This document shows positions 1 to 11,848 of a DNA stretch of 64,000 nt, in pieces. Each line of letters begins with the position of its first letter. The first letter of the stretch is position 1. Below the pieces are notes generated by a model. That model did no database searches. It was not told the DNA's origin and was given only the letters and a program-made list of their open reading frames with translations. Origin of the DNA: Cerioporus squamosus. Its lineage: Eukaryota > Basidiomycota > Agaricomycetes > Polyporales > Polyporaceae. The translations under genes and the position numbers were made by a program. The DNA lies in contig JABYQS010000052.1 in NCBI GenBank assembly GCA_022592435.1, positions 62,001-126,000 on the forward strand. The letters run 5' to 3'.

Positions 1-857
1 GCAGAGGTACTCGAGCGATGCACAGACGTACAAGTTCCGGACAAGGTGTGAGAAGGCGAGGCTGCTCCGCTCGGCCTGCTCTGGCTGCACTTATGGTCAC
101 ACGAGATCGAAGAGATTATAGCCGGAGTACTCACGAACAGTGGGGATTCTGTGTACCACGCTAGATGTGTGAGCGGCGGGCAGCGGAGCCGGAAATGCTG
201 GACGGTCGGGGGAATGTGAGTAGGTCCCCAGGTGACCCAGCAGACATACAGTATCCTCAGTGCTGGGGCCGCGGCGAGCATCCGTTGGAAGGCGCCGTAG
301 CTTGAGATGATGACGTAGCGCAGTTCGAGGGTGGTTAATGCCGGGAAGCCCGCTAGCATCGGGGGCCGTGCTGGGGATGATTCGATCACTGCATTCCAGA
401 TCGTGAGGGACGCCAAGTAAGGTAGCTTCCTGGCTAAGATGAGCAGGACTGTTCCGGCGCGAATGAAAACCTTCGGCGGCTGCTCCTCGTCGTGGTCGTT
501 GTTTTCCCAATGGTCCTCCTGGTCTTCTTCCTTATCGTCGCCATTCTCCTTGCCTGCTTCTTCCACCTCGCCCTCATGCACCTCGCCCGTTTGCACCCCG
601 CTGTTGGGCCTCTCCTGAACGAATAGACACCGGACCACGTTGGAGACTTCCGGGTCTCGCTCAATGAGCTCCACCAGCTGATTCACCTTCATCGGCCGAA
701 TGTTCCTCAATCTCAACTCGTGGTAGAGACGACGTCTGCTCCGGGGAAGCCATGCACGGCAGGTCAGCGCGCAGCTCAGAAACGTCGCCGTGAGGCTATC
801 GTCCAACAGGTCGATGACGAGCTCTTGAAGTTCGAGAGGGATTCTGGGCGTGGCCAT
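1..857 (-). CDS. F-box domain protein, 3' end beyond window
   Basis: The reverse strand is open from an ATG at 857 to the window edge without an intron. The first 50 residues fit an F-box: an I-P-L-E-L-Q-E-L-V-I-D-L-L-type helix, a C-A-L-T-C-R-A-W-L core and an R-R-R-L-Y-H-E-L end. Family members bind Skp1 and bring substrates to SCF ubiquitin ligases. After it comes a strongly acidic insert (about residues 85-120, rich in D, E, G) and then leucine-rich segments (for example F-P-A-L-T-T-L-E-L-R-Y) like the variable C-terminal halves of agaricomycete F-box proteins. The stop lies left of the window. The substrate cannot be guessed. It is one of four F-box loci in this window. Confidence 0.75.
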   Translation of the reverse strand, partial: MATPRIPLELQELVIDLLDDSLTATFLSCALTCRAWLPRSRRRLYHELRLRNIRPMKVNQLVELIERDPEVSNVVRCLFVQERPNSGVQTGEVHEGEVEEAGKENGDDKEEDQEDHWENNDHDEEQPPKVFIRAGTVLLILARKLPYLASLTIWNAVIESSPARPPMLAGFPALTTLELRYVIISSYGAFQRMLAAAPALRILYVCWVTWGPTHIPPTVQHFRLRCPPLTHLAWYTESPLFVSTPAIISSISCDHKCSQSRPSGAASPSHTLSGTCTSVHRSSTS

Positions 858-1084
858 CGAGGTACAAGTCTGTATACTTGGATAGTCGCCGTGGTCACCC
901 AGTTTCGCCTCCGAGTCGGTGCGGCGGTGCACTGTTGAGAGGAGAGACGAGAAAAGAAGACGGGCTCGAGATGGGTACATAAACATTGACTTGAAGTCAG
1001 ACAAATAGAAGTAAGTGATGTAAGTAAGTAAAGCACTTAGCAATCATAAAGGTAGTAAGCAATCGTAATAGAGTCAGTCCATCA

Positions 1085-1107
1085 AGTAAGTAATGAGCTT
1101 ACTTACT
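1085..1107. repeat. Perfect 9-bp inverted repeat (hairpin)
   Basis: AGTAAGTAA at 1085-1093 is matched by its reverse complement at 1099-1107 around a 5-nt loop. It sits in an AT-rich patch with several AAGTAAGT words, 230 bp upstream of the F-box start at 857. It may be a remnant of a small transposon or a regulatory hairpin; nothing decides between these. Confidence 0.6.
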
Positions 1108-1167
1108 CGTTGCTTATACTCTAACACTAGTCCCCAATTGCAACTCGTCATCCGAAAGAATGCCGAG

Positions 1168-1302
1168 TCACTTCCTCAACCAGTCCTCAACAGATGGAAA
1201 CGATCGCGCGGCAACGCCTTCAACTTGCACGGTGAAGACATGGTGCACGGTGGGGAGGGGATCTGACCATTTACGGAGACGACGTGGAAATGAGTAGTCG
1301 GA
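1168..1302 (-). other. Possible F-box C-terminal exon remnant
   Basis: One minus-strand frame opens just after a TTAG acceptor-like site (exon start 1302) and runs to a TGA at 1168. Its end reads V-E-G-V-A-A-R-S-F-P-S-V-E-D-W-L-R-K, which resembles the tail of some agaricomycete F-box proteins. Upstream frames in 1300-1580 could not be joined into a gene, so this is either a relic or an unresolved terminal exon. Confidence 0.25.
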
Positions 1303-1586
1303 CTAACTTTGACAGGATCCTCCCGGAGGAGATCAACTTGAAAGAGACTGTCCAACTGCAGCTGGTGCGAATCGTAGAAGTCAGACCACGCCCACCTGCG
1401 GGCAGTCTGAATACGGGGTTTGGATGAAGTCCAGTGAGGATCGCAGGATGTCCAGTTGTGCAATAGCGTGCCAGGTTCAGACGGTCCAGCGGTACTAGCT
1501 ATAGCGACATCGGAAATATTGGAAGCAGGATCTTGGACTGCTACCCCGGTGCGAGCGAGGGTCGTTTGCCGTGCCATGTTCCTTCT

Positions 1587-1626
1587 GTTCCGCTGTCCGA
1601 GAGCAAGTTCCGCTGTCCGAGAGCAA
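1587..1626 (+). repeat. 20-bp tandem duplication
   Basis: The unit GTTCCGCTGTCCGAGAGCAA occurs twice in direct succession (1587-1606, 1607-1626) without a mismatch, so it is probably a recent slippage or duplication event in non-coding DNA. Confidence 0.9.
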
Positions 1627-3603
1627 AGCTGAGCAAAGGTGATCTTGCGTGCACGGTTAGGGCATCGAGACTAGCGCAGAAAGGAAAATGACTACCTGGA
1701 TGTGAACGAGGATGTGAGCGAGGATCCCCGCGGATACGTTTGACAGGTGCCAACAGCACCAGTTCAGACCGGGCAACTCCGCATGCTCACGAACCACATC
1801 TTCATCTATACACAACGACAACCAGAGAGTACTGTCTGAGGTGCAGTACCCAGCGGGGGATGGCCAGGGTGAGTGTCCGGGAGTACGGGAGTGCTTGTGC
1901 GCGGATCGAGAGCTGACGCCGACACTTCAGAGGGCGGTTGCCGCAGCCGCAGCGACAACGCAAAAACGAACTGTATACGCATCTTCGACGCAGGTGCGGG
2001 TCCTAAAATTGGGCTGGTATTGCTCCGAAGATCTACCAAACCATATAGGCAGACCTTCGTACACTTCGCACCCACTCCACGGTCATCTTCGCCCCCACAC
2101 CGGCTTCAGCTCAACTTGCGGCAGCCCAACGGCAGTGGTCCACAGAACGTCGGTTGACGTGCCGAGGGTACGTGTCCTGAGCTCCACTGGTCTTGCAAGG
2201 TCCCGAGTTATGTTTGAGCGGTATGTCAGCAGGACATGATTGGAGTCCTCCGCAGATGTCACGAGTGTGGCTCTCTAGCTCGGAAGAGCGTGGTAAGGAT
2301 GTATTGGGGCATGGTCCTCACTGGAGTGCGTCCCAGACATGTACACACCCACCTCGACGTCCCATAGTGCTTGCCCCGCGCCTTCCCTGCCTAACCCAAG
2401 CAAAAATCGCACTCACCTCGGTACGTTCGGAACCTCGGACGCGGACGCTCAGAAGAACCTTCGGACCGTGCGACATGATCTGCGTAGTCCTGTGCGACGC
2501 TCACGGCATCTCAACCTTCGCAGACGCCACCATGGCATTGGCGTCGATCGAAGCGGGGGCGGCATCACACCTCGCACCCCACCGCCCTTCTACTGCCAGC
2601 GACGCTGGCAACGTGTGGCTCCTGGAGACGAGGGACTTGGTTATAGAGCTCGCTTCACATGGAGCAGAAGCCTTCGAAGAGAGCTGTGTGAGCAGGAATA
2701 GACGGCCTTCGGCACGAGAGCGCGAGGCTGACCCACCTCTGCAATGTCCGGACAGTCTTCAGAACGTCCTCGACGTCTACAGAGTGCGCGCATGTGCCTT
2801 CTAGAGGCCAGAAGTTGCGCAGAACGCGCGTGCGTGAAGGCCAAATGAATCAGAGGCAGTCGGAAGTCGTGTTCAAGATCGAACTGGGCCCGACCGACAT
2901 CCACGACGGCGCTCGCGCGTAGCAGCGCCTATCGCAGGCTCCAACGCCGGCTGGCTTATCGTGAAGAATGGAGCGAACGGGCCGGGGAAGACAAGAACAG
3001 AGGATGAAACTTTAGGGCTGAGCGAAAATCTCCGGCGAGCGTCGTCGTGAAGGTTGCGCCGAAGACGCATTCGCAGCGTCGGCGACGGGTGTATGGACGG
3101 CGCGCACTGCGGGACTGCTTGTTTAGGGGATGAGGCGCGGGATTGCTGATCGGACCGCAGGCCGTCGGTGCGATCTGGATTGAGACTGACGTCAACGAGG
3201 CCGAGGACTGCTCTCGGCGACGAGCTCCAAGAACCGACGGAATGCGCCCGGCAAATTTCCACTCCTCGCCCACCCGGCGAACCGACTGGCTAATTCGTTC
3301 CGAGGGTCCACGGTCCACCCATCATATACCTCCTCCGAGCCTGGCTCGCCCTCCCCCTCATCCAATCGCGTCTCCTCACAGACTCACCTGTCCGCCGCTT
3401 GCGCACAATCGCGGTCGACCCCCCATCTAGACCGAAAATCTTCATTGACATAGCGACTATCGCCCTTTGTACGTTTGGGCGAATCACTTTCAGACCCCTT
3501 TCAACAAGTATATCTGTTCGACGGTGAGTCCAGGCACCGGTCCGCCAGTGTCTCCCGGTTCGCTGCCTGCTCAGGCAGCAGGCTCTCTGGCCCAGTGTCG
3601 CTG

Positions 3604-6600
3604 ATGCCGCCCCCCTCCCATGTCCCCTCGATAGCGAGCATCCTTGCTGCGGCGACCCCGACACCCCCTTCGTCAAGGCCCTCGCCCCCAATAGCAGATG
3701 ACAAGCCCATGGAGCCCTCAATGAGCATGGACAGCACGACCTCCGAGCCCCCGCCCGCCGACACCCGCCCTCCGGGAGGCACCCGGCGCTCTGGTCAGAA
3801 GACGCCGCGGAGGGTGCAATGGATGTTCGACGAGCCGGCTCAAGCCACTTCCCCGTCACCGAGAGCGTTGGATGAACATGGTCTGGATGTGCGTGGCCTC
3901 TTTGTGCCGTCTTTGACAAGTTTGCTCACCTTTGCTCTCACCCTCCCGGCAGCCCGAAGCCTTCCAAACGCTCACGCACGCCCTTGAGCGGCATCGCTCT
4001 TCGTCCCTTGACAATGACCCGACTGTTCCCCTGAATTTAACAGCCCCGACCGCTCTCTCCCCTGCTCAGTCTCTCCCCTCTTCGCCCGAGATCTCTTCCA
4101 TGCACGACGTTCCTGGTGAGGTCTTCATTGACAGACACGAGACGGCCGGCCTTCCCGGACGCGACGTCGAGAAGTACGCGCAGGAACAAGCCGAGAGGGT
4201 CCTGCGCGCCCACAAGTACAACTTCTTCAAGCTGAACGGCAAGCACCGCCGCTCACACTCGCAACCCAGGTCCGAGCCGCTGGCGGACGACCGCCCGCAG
4301 TCCGTTAGCAAGGGCAAGAACGCCATCAGCACCTTCTTCAGAGAGTTCTCGTCCGGCGGCGATGTCGAGAAGAGAGCGGAAGTCCGCACGGAGACGAAGG
4401 AGCGGCGCCCGACGGGCGTGCTGGGCACGCTCCTGTCCATCTACGAGCCGACTTCCGCCATGCAGTCGGGCGTGACGACCCCTGCGCGCTCCTCCTTCGA
4501 CGAGTCGCGCCCGACCTCCCCGTACAATGGCTCGCTGTCGGCCTCGTCGTCGGCCGCCATGATGCCACCCCCTCCTGTTCCCCACCACGCCAGACAGGGC
4601 AATGTCTACCATCCGGGGGCGACTGACTCGTCTCCGACATCGTTCCGTCCGCCCAACCATCCGTGGACTCTTTTTGGAGACGGTCGTCCTCCTAAGTCGA
4701 AGAGCGGCGCTGGGGTGTTCGGGCCCCTCATCGCGGGGACAGGCAGCATCGCTGGTGTTGGTGCTCCGCCGGCTGTGACGGTCGCCCCGGACCTGAAGCG
4801 GCCTGGGTATCATCTGTCAAGGTGCGTACTATCATCGATGTTGCTGTTGTTCTTCTCGTTGAACGTATCTCCACAGGTACTCGTTGGAGAGCAACCTCCC
4901 GAAAGCGAAGTCCAAGGAGAGGTCGCTGTCGCGCCCGCAGAGCATGCACTTCCTCTCGCGCCCTACCTCCCCCACCATGACGCAGCCGCAGACTCCCAGC
5001 GAAGCGACGATATCCCCGCAGTCTTCCGCGTCGATACCCAACACTCCCGCTGCTACGCCTGCGCAGCCTATGCGAATGCGCCGCAACTGGACCGGCTCTG
5101 TGACGAGTCTGCCGAAGATCGACCTCAAGCGGTGGAGCGGCGCGGCCACACCCAGCACGATGCCCAGCACGCCGGCGACGGAGATCGGGACCGACGAGTA
5201 CGAGAGCGGGATGGACGAGAAGAAGAAGGAGAAGCGCAAGAAACGCAAGAAGGCGGAGATCTGGGTAAGCTCTCACGAATGTGATTGACGTGTGGACGAA
5301 GAGGGCTGATGTGCATATGTGCATACAGATCACGCGCCACGTCGCTGAGATCGTGTGTCGGCAGGAGTTCATCCTGAAGTTCGCGCGTGCGATGATGATG
5401 TTCGGGGGCCCGTCGCACCGGCTCATCGCGCAGATCCAGGCGACGGCGAAGGTGCTCGATCTTGAGCTGTCCTGCATGTATCTGCCGGATGTCACGATTA
5501 TCTCGTTCGAGGACCAGTCGACCAGTACGAGCAACATTAAGTTCATCCGTCAAGGGAGCGCTCTGGATATTGGCAAGCTGCAGGAGGCGCACAAGCTGCA
5601 TTGGAAGGTATGTACTCCGTTTGCGCTGTTGTTCCGTCGTCTGTTCGCTGAATGTTGTTGTCCCCTCGCAGGTCATTCACGACGAGATATCGGTGAAGGA
5701 CGCGTCGGTCGAGCTAGACGAGCTCATGCGTCGCAAGCCGTGCTACAACAACTGGTGGCTCGTCTTCTTCGGCGGAGCCTGCTCGGCGTCCATTTGCAGC
5801 GTCAGTTTCAACGGCTCGTTCATCGACTCGCTCGTGTCGTTCCCCCTGGGCTGTCTCCTCATCCTCATCCAAATCTTCGCGTCCCGCAACGAACTTTACT
5901 CCAACGTCTTCGAGTATGTCCTTCCTTCGCTCTCTGCGTCTGCTTGATCCACACGGTCTGACGCTGTCGATCTAGAATCACTGTTGCCACGATCTTCAGT
6001 TTCATTGCTGCCGCTTTGTCTTCCGCATCGTTCTTCTGCTACTCCGCTATCGCCTCCGCCTCCGTCGTGCTGATTCTTCCGGTAAGCCTCAATCCGTCTG
6101 AGCGCTCGCTGAGTTGCTGCTTACCCCTCTGTGTCGCGCAGGGTTTCATCGTGCTCATGGGCAGCCTGGAGCTCTCGTCCCGCAACATCGTGTCCGGCGC
6201 CGTGCGCGTGTGCTTCTCTTGTATCTACTCGCTTTTCCTCGGATTCGGTCTCGCCATCGGCGCCACAGCGTACTCAAAACTTACGAACCACAGCCTCGCC
6301 GGCACAGATGACCTGACGTGCGGCCTCAGTCACGATCCCGCCGGTCCGTGGTGGCAGCGCACTCCGTCGCTTTGGTGGGGTGAGTGAATCCGCTCTTCAT
6401 CGGACACGAATATCAGTGCTGAACACGTTGGGTAGCCTTCCTCACGGTTCCCTTGTATTCCCTCTTCCTCAGTCTCCGTAATTATGCCCCTTGGAGGCGG
6501 CGGGAACTGGTGAGTAGACCATCTCACCTCCTATATCTGAGGTACAGACGCTGACGGTGTTGACTGCAGTACCTGCTCGTGGCCATATCGTGCATTGGCT

Positions 6601-7027
6601 GGGTGACCAACCACTTCACAGGCACACGCTTCAGGAACCAGAGCGACATCTCGGCCGCTGTGGGGGCGCTCGCGGTCGGCTTTGTTGCGAACATATACGG
6701 GCGATTCTTAACGGGAACGCGTTCGTCGTCATGGTGCGTCCGCATTTTGCTCGCGCGCCCAGATAGTCTCTTACGCTCGTGCGTGTCCGACAGATCACCG
6801 GCATTTTGTTCCAGCTGCCGTCGGGTCTCGCGAACGGCGGCCTCTTCACGTTCGTCTCGCAGACCGAGTCGGGCTCGTCGACGAACGAGTCCTACCTCTC
6901 CGGCTTCCAGACTGCACTGCAGCTCATCTCCGTCTCGATCGGGCTCACCGTCGGCCTAGGCATCTCTCTTGTGCTCGTACATCCCATCCCGTCCAGGCGG
7001 CGCGCCGCGGGCTTGTTCTCGCTGTGA
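3604..7027 (+). CDS. Prm10/ThrE-like (DUF1212) multi-pass membrane protein, one frameshift
   Basis: Ten exons: 3604-3888, 3953-4821, 4877-5264, 5329-5607, 5672-5913, 5976-6081, 6142-6379, 6436-6509, 6570-6733, 6794-7027; about 959 residues if the shift is bridged. The first 420 residues are Ser/Pro-rich, low-complexity and probably cytoplasmic, ending in a Lys/Glu-rich stretch. Then comes the conserved ThrE/DUF1212 domain (I-T-R-H-V-A-E-I-V-C-R-Q-E-F-I and R-A-M-M-M-F-G-G-P-S-H-R-L) and about ten hydrophobic segments, closing with I-T-G-I-L-F-Q-L-P-S-G-L-A-N-G-G, as in the fungal pheromone-regulated Prm10 family. Bacterial relatives export threonine and serine; the fungal substrate is unknown. 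Exon 9 lacks one base near 6711: the family-like G-N-A-F-V-V-M lies in the next frame, and without correction translation stops at the next splice junction. ATG 3604 is the first in frame. Confidence 0.85.
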
Positions 7028-8312
7028 TCGTGTCTCCGGCGCGCGCCCTGGAGGCGGCCTTCTGTATCCCACGGACATACCCTTTTCCATCTCTCCTCCA
7101 GTTCGGGCAGTGTGGGCAGCGTGCGTGCACGGCTGCCCAGAATACCGCTTCGCGTCCACTCCTTCCTCCTCTGTCTCGGAACGCATCCTTGTCTCGGAAC
7201 GCACGTTCGTACACGGGCTCTCGGACGACGTCTCCACTGCCTCTTACCTCGAACTTACCCTAGTTGTTTTCTTCCTTGCCATTTACAGTCCACCGTTTCT
7301 CGACTCGCTCTTCCTCATCTGTACGAAAGCTTCCGATTAAACTGCCCTCAACTCATCGTCTACATAGAGATCCTGCAATACCTTAGAGGCTCGCACGTCC
7401 CCGTCCCCGTCCCCGTCCCGTATCACTTGTACAAAATGTGGTTCTCCCTCGCCACGCCTCGCCTCTGCTTTGTTTTCGTCTTTGTCTTCCGCATGCAAGC
7501 CACATACATACCTAGATGCCGCTTTCACCAGGACCGCTGGATGTGTATCATACATACGCACGTATATCGTTATTGGACTTTACAACCTGTTTTTCTTCTA
7601 TGACTCTTCAGGAATTAAGCGCCTGCTCTTTTGTTGTGGGGACATGAGGCCACCTTGTTGAATCACCACAATACAAATTGTAAGATCATGACGGACGCTA
7701 CGACAGCTATCTTCAAGGTTTCGAGGATGCGTGGACGAGCAGTGGAGGACTTGGAGCCTGGAGGTGAATATACGTTCCAAACTGGGGTATTGCACGAAAA
7801 TGGCAACTCAAGCGCTCGGCGACAAATTGACTGCGAGTCTGCGACTCTCGTAAGCTCTGGACTCGGTCCTTTGTCTGCTCCCATGGAGCTCTGGAGAAAA
7901 ATTGTCGACCGCCACACTCGGCCTGCATTATGCGTTGCTTTTTTCATTCTTGGCTCGGAGGTTCCTATCAACGCGTCGCAGTGACGTCTGGACTGGGGCC
8001 CAGCCCGAAAACCGCCGACGCGGCCATGCGCTCCGGTTGCCAGATTACGGTACCCATCGCCACGTAGCAAATACCGAGCTCTGGGTGGATCGGGCCCAGC
8101 TTAACTCAGACTGCGCTGACGTGCGCTTCCGCTCTCACGACTGCCAGCTGGCTCAGCACGCCCGAAATTCTCCCAGCGCGAGCGCCGGCGGATCCTCATA
8201 AAGCCTGCCTGGCTGAAGTTCTCGCCTCGAGAAAGTCTGCCACTCGGTGAGCCTCTCGCACCACACTTGCGCTATCTCGTTTGTACTGACGACACGCGGT
8301 GCTGCGTAGCCC
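7028..8312. other. Intergenic: 3' UTR of transporter and promoter of next gene
   Basis: No supported gene. It contains a pyrimidine-rich stretch and a short GTCCCC repeat around 7397-7420. The open frames here show no recognisable protein features. Confidence 0.5.
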
Positions 8313-9796
8313 ATGCATCATCAGCTTCCTGCTCCCAGTTCCAGAACTACCATGCCGCACACATTACGCCTTCCTGCGGAGGTGACCGACAGCATCCTCG
8401 ACTACCTCCATGACGACCGGCCTACTCTGCGGACCTGCTCTCTCGTCTCTCGGTCATGGCTTCCATCCTGTCGCTATCACCTCTTCTCGGAGGTCGTCGT
8501 TCGGTCCGCCGATCATCCCCTGACATTGTCCAGCTTCCTCGAGTTTCTGCCCACCTCTCCCGACATCGCGTCGTACATCCGTACCCTCAAGGTCGTGGCC
8601 CCGAAGAAGAAGACACTGCGGGACGTCTACGTCGAGGACCTCGAGACGGCCCTCGAGCCACTCTCGCGCTTGGAGCGCCTCATCGTTGACAGGGTCGCGC
8701 TCTGCTCTCGGTCCTCCGGCGCGGAGCCAGCCCCGCCTGCCGGATCGAGGCGAAGACTCACAGAGTTCGCCTGCGTCGACTGCCATATGACCGACAGCAC
8801 GCTGTTTCCATTGTACCGCCTGCTCGGCCTCTTTACGGACATTCAGATGCTGTCTATTCTCGAGCTGACAGCGCCCGAGGACGCCCCGCGCGCGGTCACG
8901 CCGATCCCACCGTCGTTCTTGCCCCTCGATCTTCGCGTGGACTGCTTCAACCTGAGCAGCAGGCACGCGGGCACGATCATGGAGCAGGCCCTGAATCTGC
9001 TGCAGCGCTGCTTCGCGCATGACTCCAACATCCGCTCGGTGACGATGACGCCCTACTGCCCGCGAGACGTCACGCTCGCAGACAGGTTCTTGCGCGACCG
9101 CGGTGCCCCCATCGAGATGTTCACCTGCAATATCTGTCTTGGGCTGTGCAAACCGAACTACTTCGTTCTTCCAGGGGCTCACCGTACGTCATCTCTCCGA
9201 TCGTCTGTTCCTTCCTTCCACCTGCTGACCCGCTGATTTTCGCAGACCTGTGGGAGAACCCCGTGCTGTACGACCTCGGGCCCTGTACGGGTCTCAAGCA
9301 GCTGGACCTTCAGTTCGTTGTGTCGAGCTTCCTGGTCGTCATGAACGTGGCCACCACGACCTACGCGCTCTTCCTCACCCGGAACCGACTCATCCTCGAG
9401 ACTGCACCCCCGACGCTCAAGCAGTTCTCGATGCAGTTCGTCACGTTCGGCCCGCCGACCCAGGGCAACGTTGACGTTCTGGAGCAGCTGCAGGAGCAGT
9501 GGAGTCTCTTCGACGACGCCCTCAGTCGCTTCCCCGCGCTCGAGTCCGTGCAGCTCATCGTCCGCGACGAGGCGCCGGGGCTGGGAGAGCTCTTCCGCGA
9601 CGTCTCGGAGGAGCTCGAGGGCGAAGAGTTTGTCGTGAAGGATATGAAGGTGATGCTGCCGGAGTACGCCAGGCTGTTCAAGAGGATGTTGCCGAAGGCG
9701 TACCAGAAGGGCATCCTCGAGGTATACAACTCTCCAGCAGATATGCTGCCCGCGGAGAGGAAGAAGAGGCTTCGGCCTGTGGCGATTCCTGCTTGA
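8313..9796 (+). CDS. F-box domain protein with leucine-rich C-terminal half
   Basis: Two exons, 8313-9183 and 9246-9796 (GTACGT donor), 473 residues from ATG 8313. A second in-frame ATG at 8352 has a better context (ACCATGC) and would remove 13 residues. The N-terminus carries an F-box: L-P-A-E-V-T-D-S-I-L-D-Y-L, then T-L-R-T-C-S-L-V-S-R-S-W-L and R-Y-H-L-F. The rest has regularly spaced leucines and hydrophobic strands, as in F-box/LRR-like agaricomycete proteins, so an SCF adaptor role is likely; its target is unknown. It is homologous in plan to the genes at 51772-53183 and 44902-45660. A canonical intron (9810-9862) begins 13 nt after the stop and is followed by an open stretch to a TAG at 9908-9910, so the true C-terminus may be longer. 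Confidence 0.85.
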
Positions 9797-10200
9797 GGAG
9801 TTCTTGACGGTAAGCTTCCATAGGAGCGATGAGTGATCAATAGATCTAACGGCTTTGGGTAGGCTTCGTCGCTGCCGTTGATGCCCCCGCCGCACGAGGA
9901 GGACGCTTAGACGCCTGTTGTGGTTCCCCTCTTCACTGGCGTTGGTTCACTGATTCATCTTGGACACTATAACATCCATCACCACCCCTCAGTCGTCACG
10001 ATATAGACCTCACAGCAAGTGCATCGCATCGATATCCTAATTCTACTCTCATATTCGCTACGCTTCATTCTCCTGTGCTACGTTTTGCTCTGGCTTCTAG
10101 TGACTAATGTACAAGACATGAAACTACATCCTAATACTCGCCGTCGTGCTTCCGACGTTCCCGGCCAAGGTATGTCACCACCTCTTGCGTTGCAGGTCAG
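9797..10200. other. Tail-to-tail intergenic region
   Basis: Lies between two convergent genes. It contains the probable intron 9810-9862 (GTAAGC donor, CTAAC branch, GGTAG acceptor) and otherwise looks like 3' UTR sequence. Confidence 0.5.
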
Positions 10201-11472
10201 CTACAGCCGTGCAGTCGGAGTCTTCTCGATCCACTGTTCCAGGGCTGCATTATACTGCTCCGTTGCCTCGAGCTGCACCCAGTGGCCCGTGTCCAGCTCG
10301 ACGATCTCCGCATGCGGCGCATACTTCTGCATGTTCGCTTTCCCCAACGCCGCGTGGCAGACGTAGTCGCGCTTCGCAGCGACGAAGAGCGCTGGCTTCT
10401 TGATGTGCCAGTTCTCGGCCGGAAGTTCTGTCAAAAACCCGGAGTGTAAGAGAGCGCCTCGTTAATACCGGTCTCTCTCGGCCTCTCGAGGCATCGATAG
10501 GAACAAGGCACGCACCTTTGTGGTCTTGCAGGTTTACGTTGGCCATGGCAGCTTTGTAGAAGTTCATCGGTGACTGGAGACCGCCCTTCAAGAGCGTCTC
10601 GCGCATCGTGTTGTACTCCTGGAAAGACGAAATATACGGCATGAGCGTCAGATGCCGTATCGTCCCTGAGCAATTAGGGGGCCCGACCTCTTCAGTCAGC
10701 CAGGGCGCGCCGCCGGGTTTGCGGTTGCTCTCGACCCATGCCTTGGCTTTCCCTGCGTCTGCGAAGTCGTCGCGCCACACCTCCGGGTTCAGTGGGTAGG
10801 CAAGCTGCATGAAGCTATCGATCTAGCAGGTCATGAGTATCTCTGGAGACTCGTGCATAACCGTACACATGTCGTTTAATCGCTTACATTCTTCTCGCAT
10901 ACGACGTGGCCGTCCGGCTCGTTGAAGAGCTCCCAGTAGCCGTAGGTATCGCTGCCGACCAGCTTGCGCATCGTCTGCCAGACTTTCTCGAGGACAAATT
11001 CCTCGGTCCGCGGAGGGACGTATGACACCGCGGTCCACACGAAGCCCGCGAAGCGGTCCTGGTGCCACTGCGCGAGGGCGGACAGGATCGATGAGCCCCT
11101 ACATCATCCCGGATATCAGCACAGATCGCACAACGAGCGAAGTGAAATGGCAAACCAGTCGTGTCCGATGCCTATGACGGCAGCAGGGTTCTCTGCGTCG
11201 AGCACATCGATGAGGTCTTGCGCCTGGAGCTTCCAGCGGAACGCTTCGTACTCTTTTGGCTTCGACGTTCCGCCGTAACCGAGTGTATCTGGGACGATCA
11301 AGCCGTATCCCTTAGGCTCGAAGTAGGCGACCTGGCGATGCCAGTCGAAGGAGCTTGAGGGAAAGCCGTGGATGAAGAACAGCGTCGGCTTGCCGGGGGC
11401 TGCGGGATTGTAGTAGTAGTGGTATGTGAGGCCACGCTTGACCTGGAAATCCTTGTACTTCGCGGGATCCAT
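10201..11472 (-). CDS. Soluble epoxide hydrolase-like alpha/beta hydrolase
   Basis: Five exons on the minus strand: 11472-11156, 11098-10888, 10822-10688, 10618-10516, 10427-10201; 330 residues, usual for single-domain epoxide hydrolases. Near residue 35 is H-G-F-P, the oxyanion-hole motif. The nucleophile elbow G-H-D-W-G spans the exon 1/2 junction, with Asp as in epoxide hydrolases rather than Ser. Later come a probable acid (A-A-K-R-D-Y) and the catalytic His (D-T-G-H-W). Such enzymes open epoxides to diols through an Asp ester intermediate and act on xenobiotic, lipid or secondary-metabolite epoxides. No signal peptide is seen, so it is probably cytosolic. The 69-nt intron 10687-10619 has a length divisible by three, so retention would add 23 residues without a frame change. 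A decayed paralogue lies directly upstream. Confidence 0.9.
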
Positions 11473-11848
11473 TGGAGAGTACCTTGCAATCGGCGTCGGT
11501 GCGCTGTGCGGTGGTGGATGTTTGGCAGAGCACGGGGCGAGCTGGGACGGTCAAGTGCTATCGATGAGATCAGCGGGCGGTACCGCCGGGCTTGACAGCT
11601 TCCGAGTGCCGGACGGAGGGAAGAGAAGACCGATACAATCTACTTCCCGCCAATACCCGCAGCCAAGGCGTTCAACCTTGCCGGGCGACTCGGATATAAG
11701 CCTGATTCACTAGGCTTCTCGGTATCCACGAAGTGTACACCAGCAGAATGTACAGTGGAGTCGGGAATGCGACTATGTGGGATAATCTTGAGCAACTATA
11801 CACGGGCACGTCACTTAACTCCGAGATGCACCTCTGGGATCCATCTCA
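11473..11848. other. Promoter region of epoxide hydrolase gene
   Basis: No gene seen. It separates the epoxide hydrolase start (11472) from the remnant of its paralogue on the same strand. Confidence 0.5.

Larger units (their letters stand above)
858..3603. other. Intergenic region with no convincing intact gene
   Basis: This stretch has many short open frames on both strands, but none shows domain-like composition or joins into a spliced gene. It holds a hairpin at 1085-1107, a 20-bp tandem duplication at 1587-1626, an imperfect 12-bp direct repeat near 1700-1725 and a possible gene remnant at 1168-1302. The last several hundred bases should contain the promoter and 5' UTR of the transporter gene starting at 3604. 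Confidence 0.5.

Noticed and set aside
2193..2804. 203-codon plus-strand frame
   Set aside because: No recognisable domain, no splice-joined neighbours, and overlapping frames on both strands are equally open.
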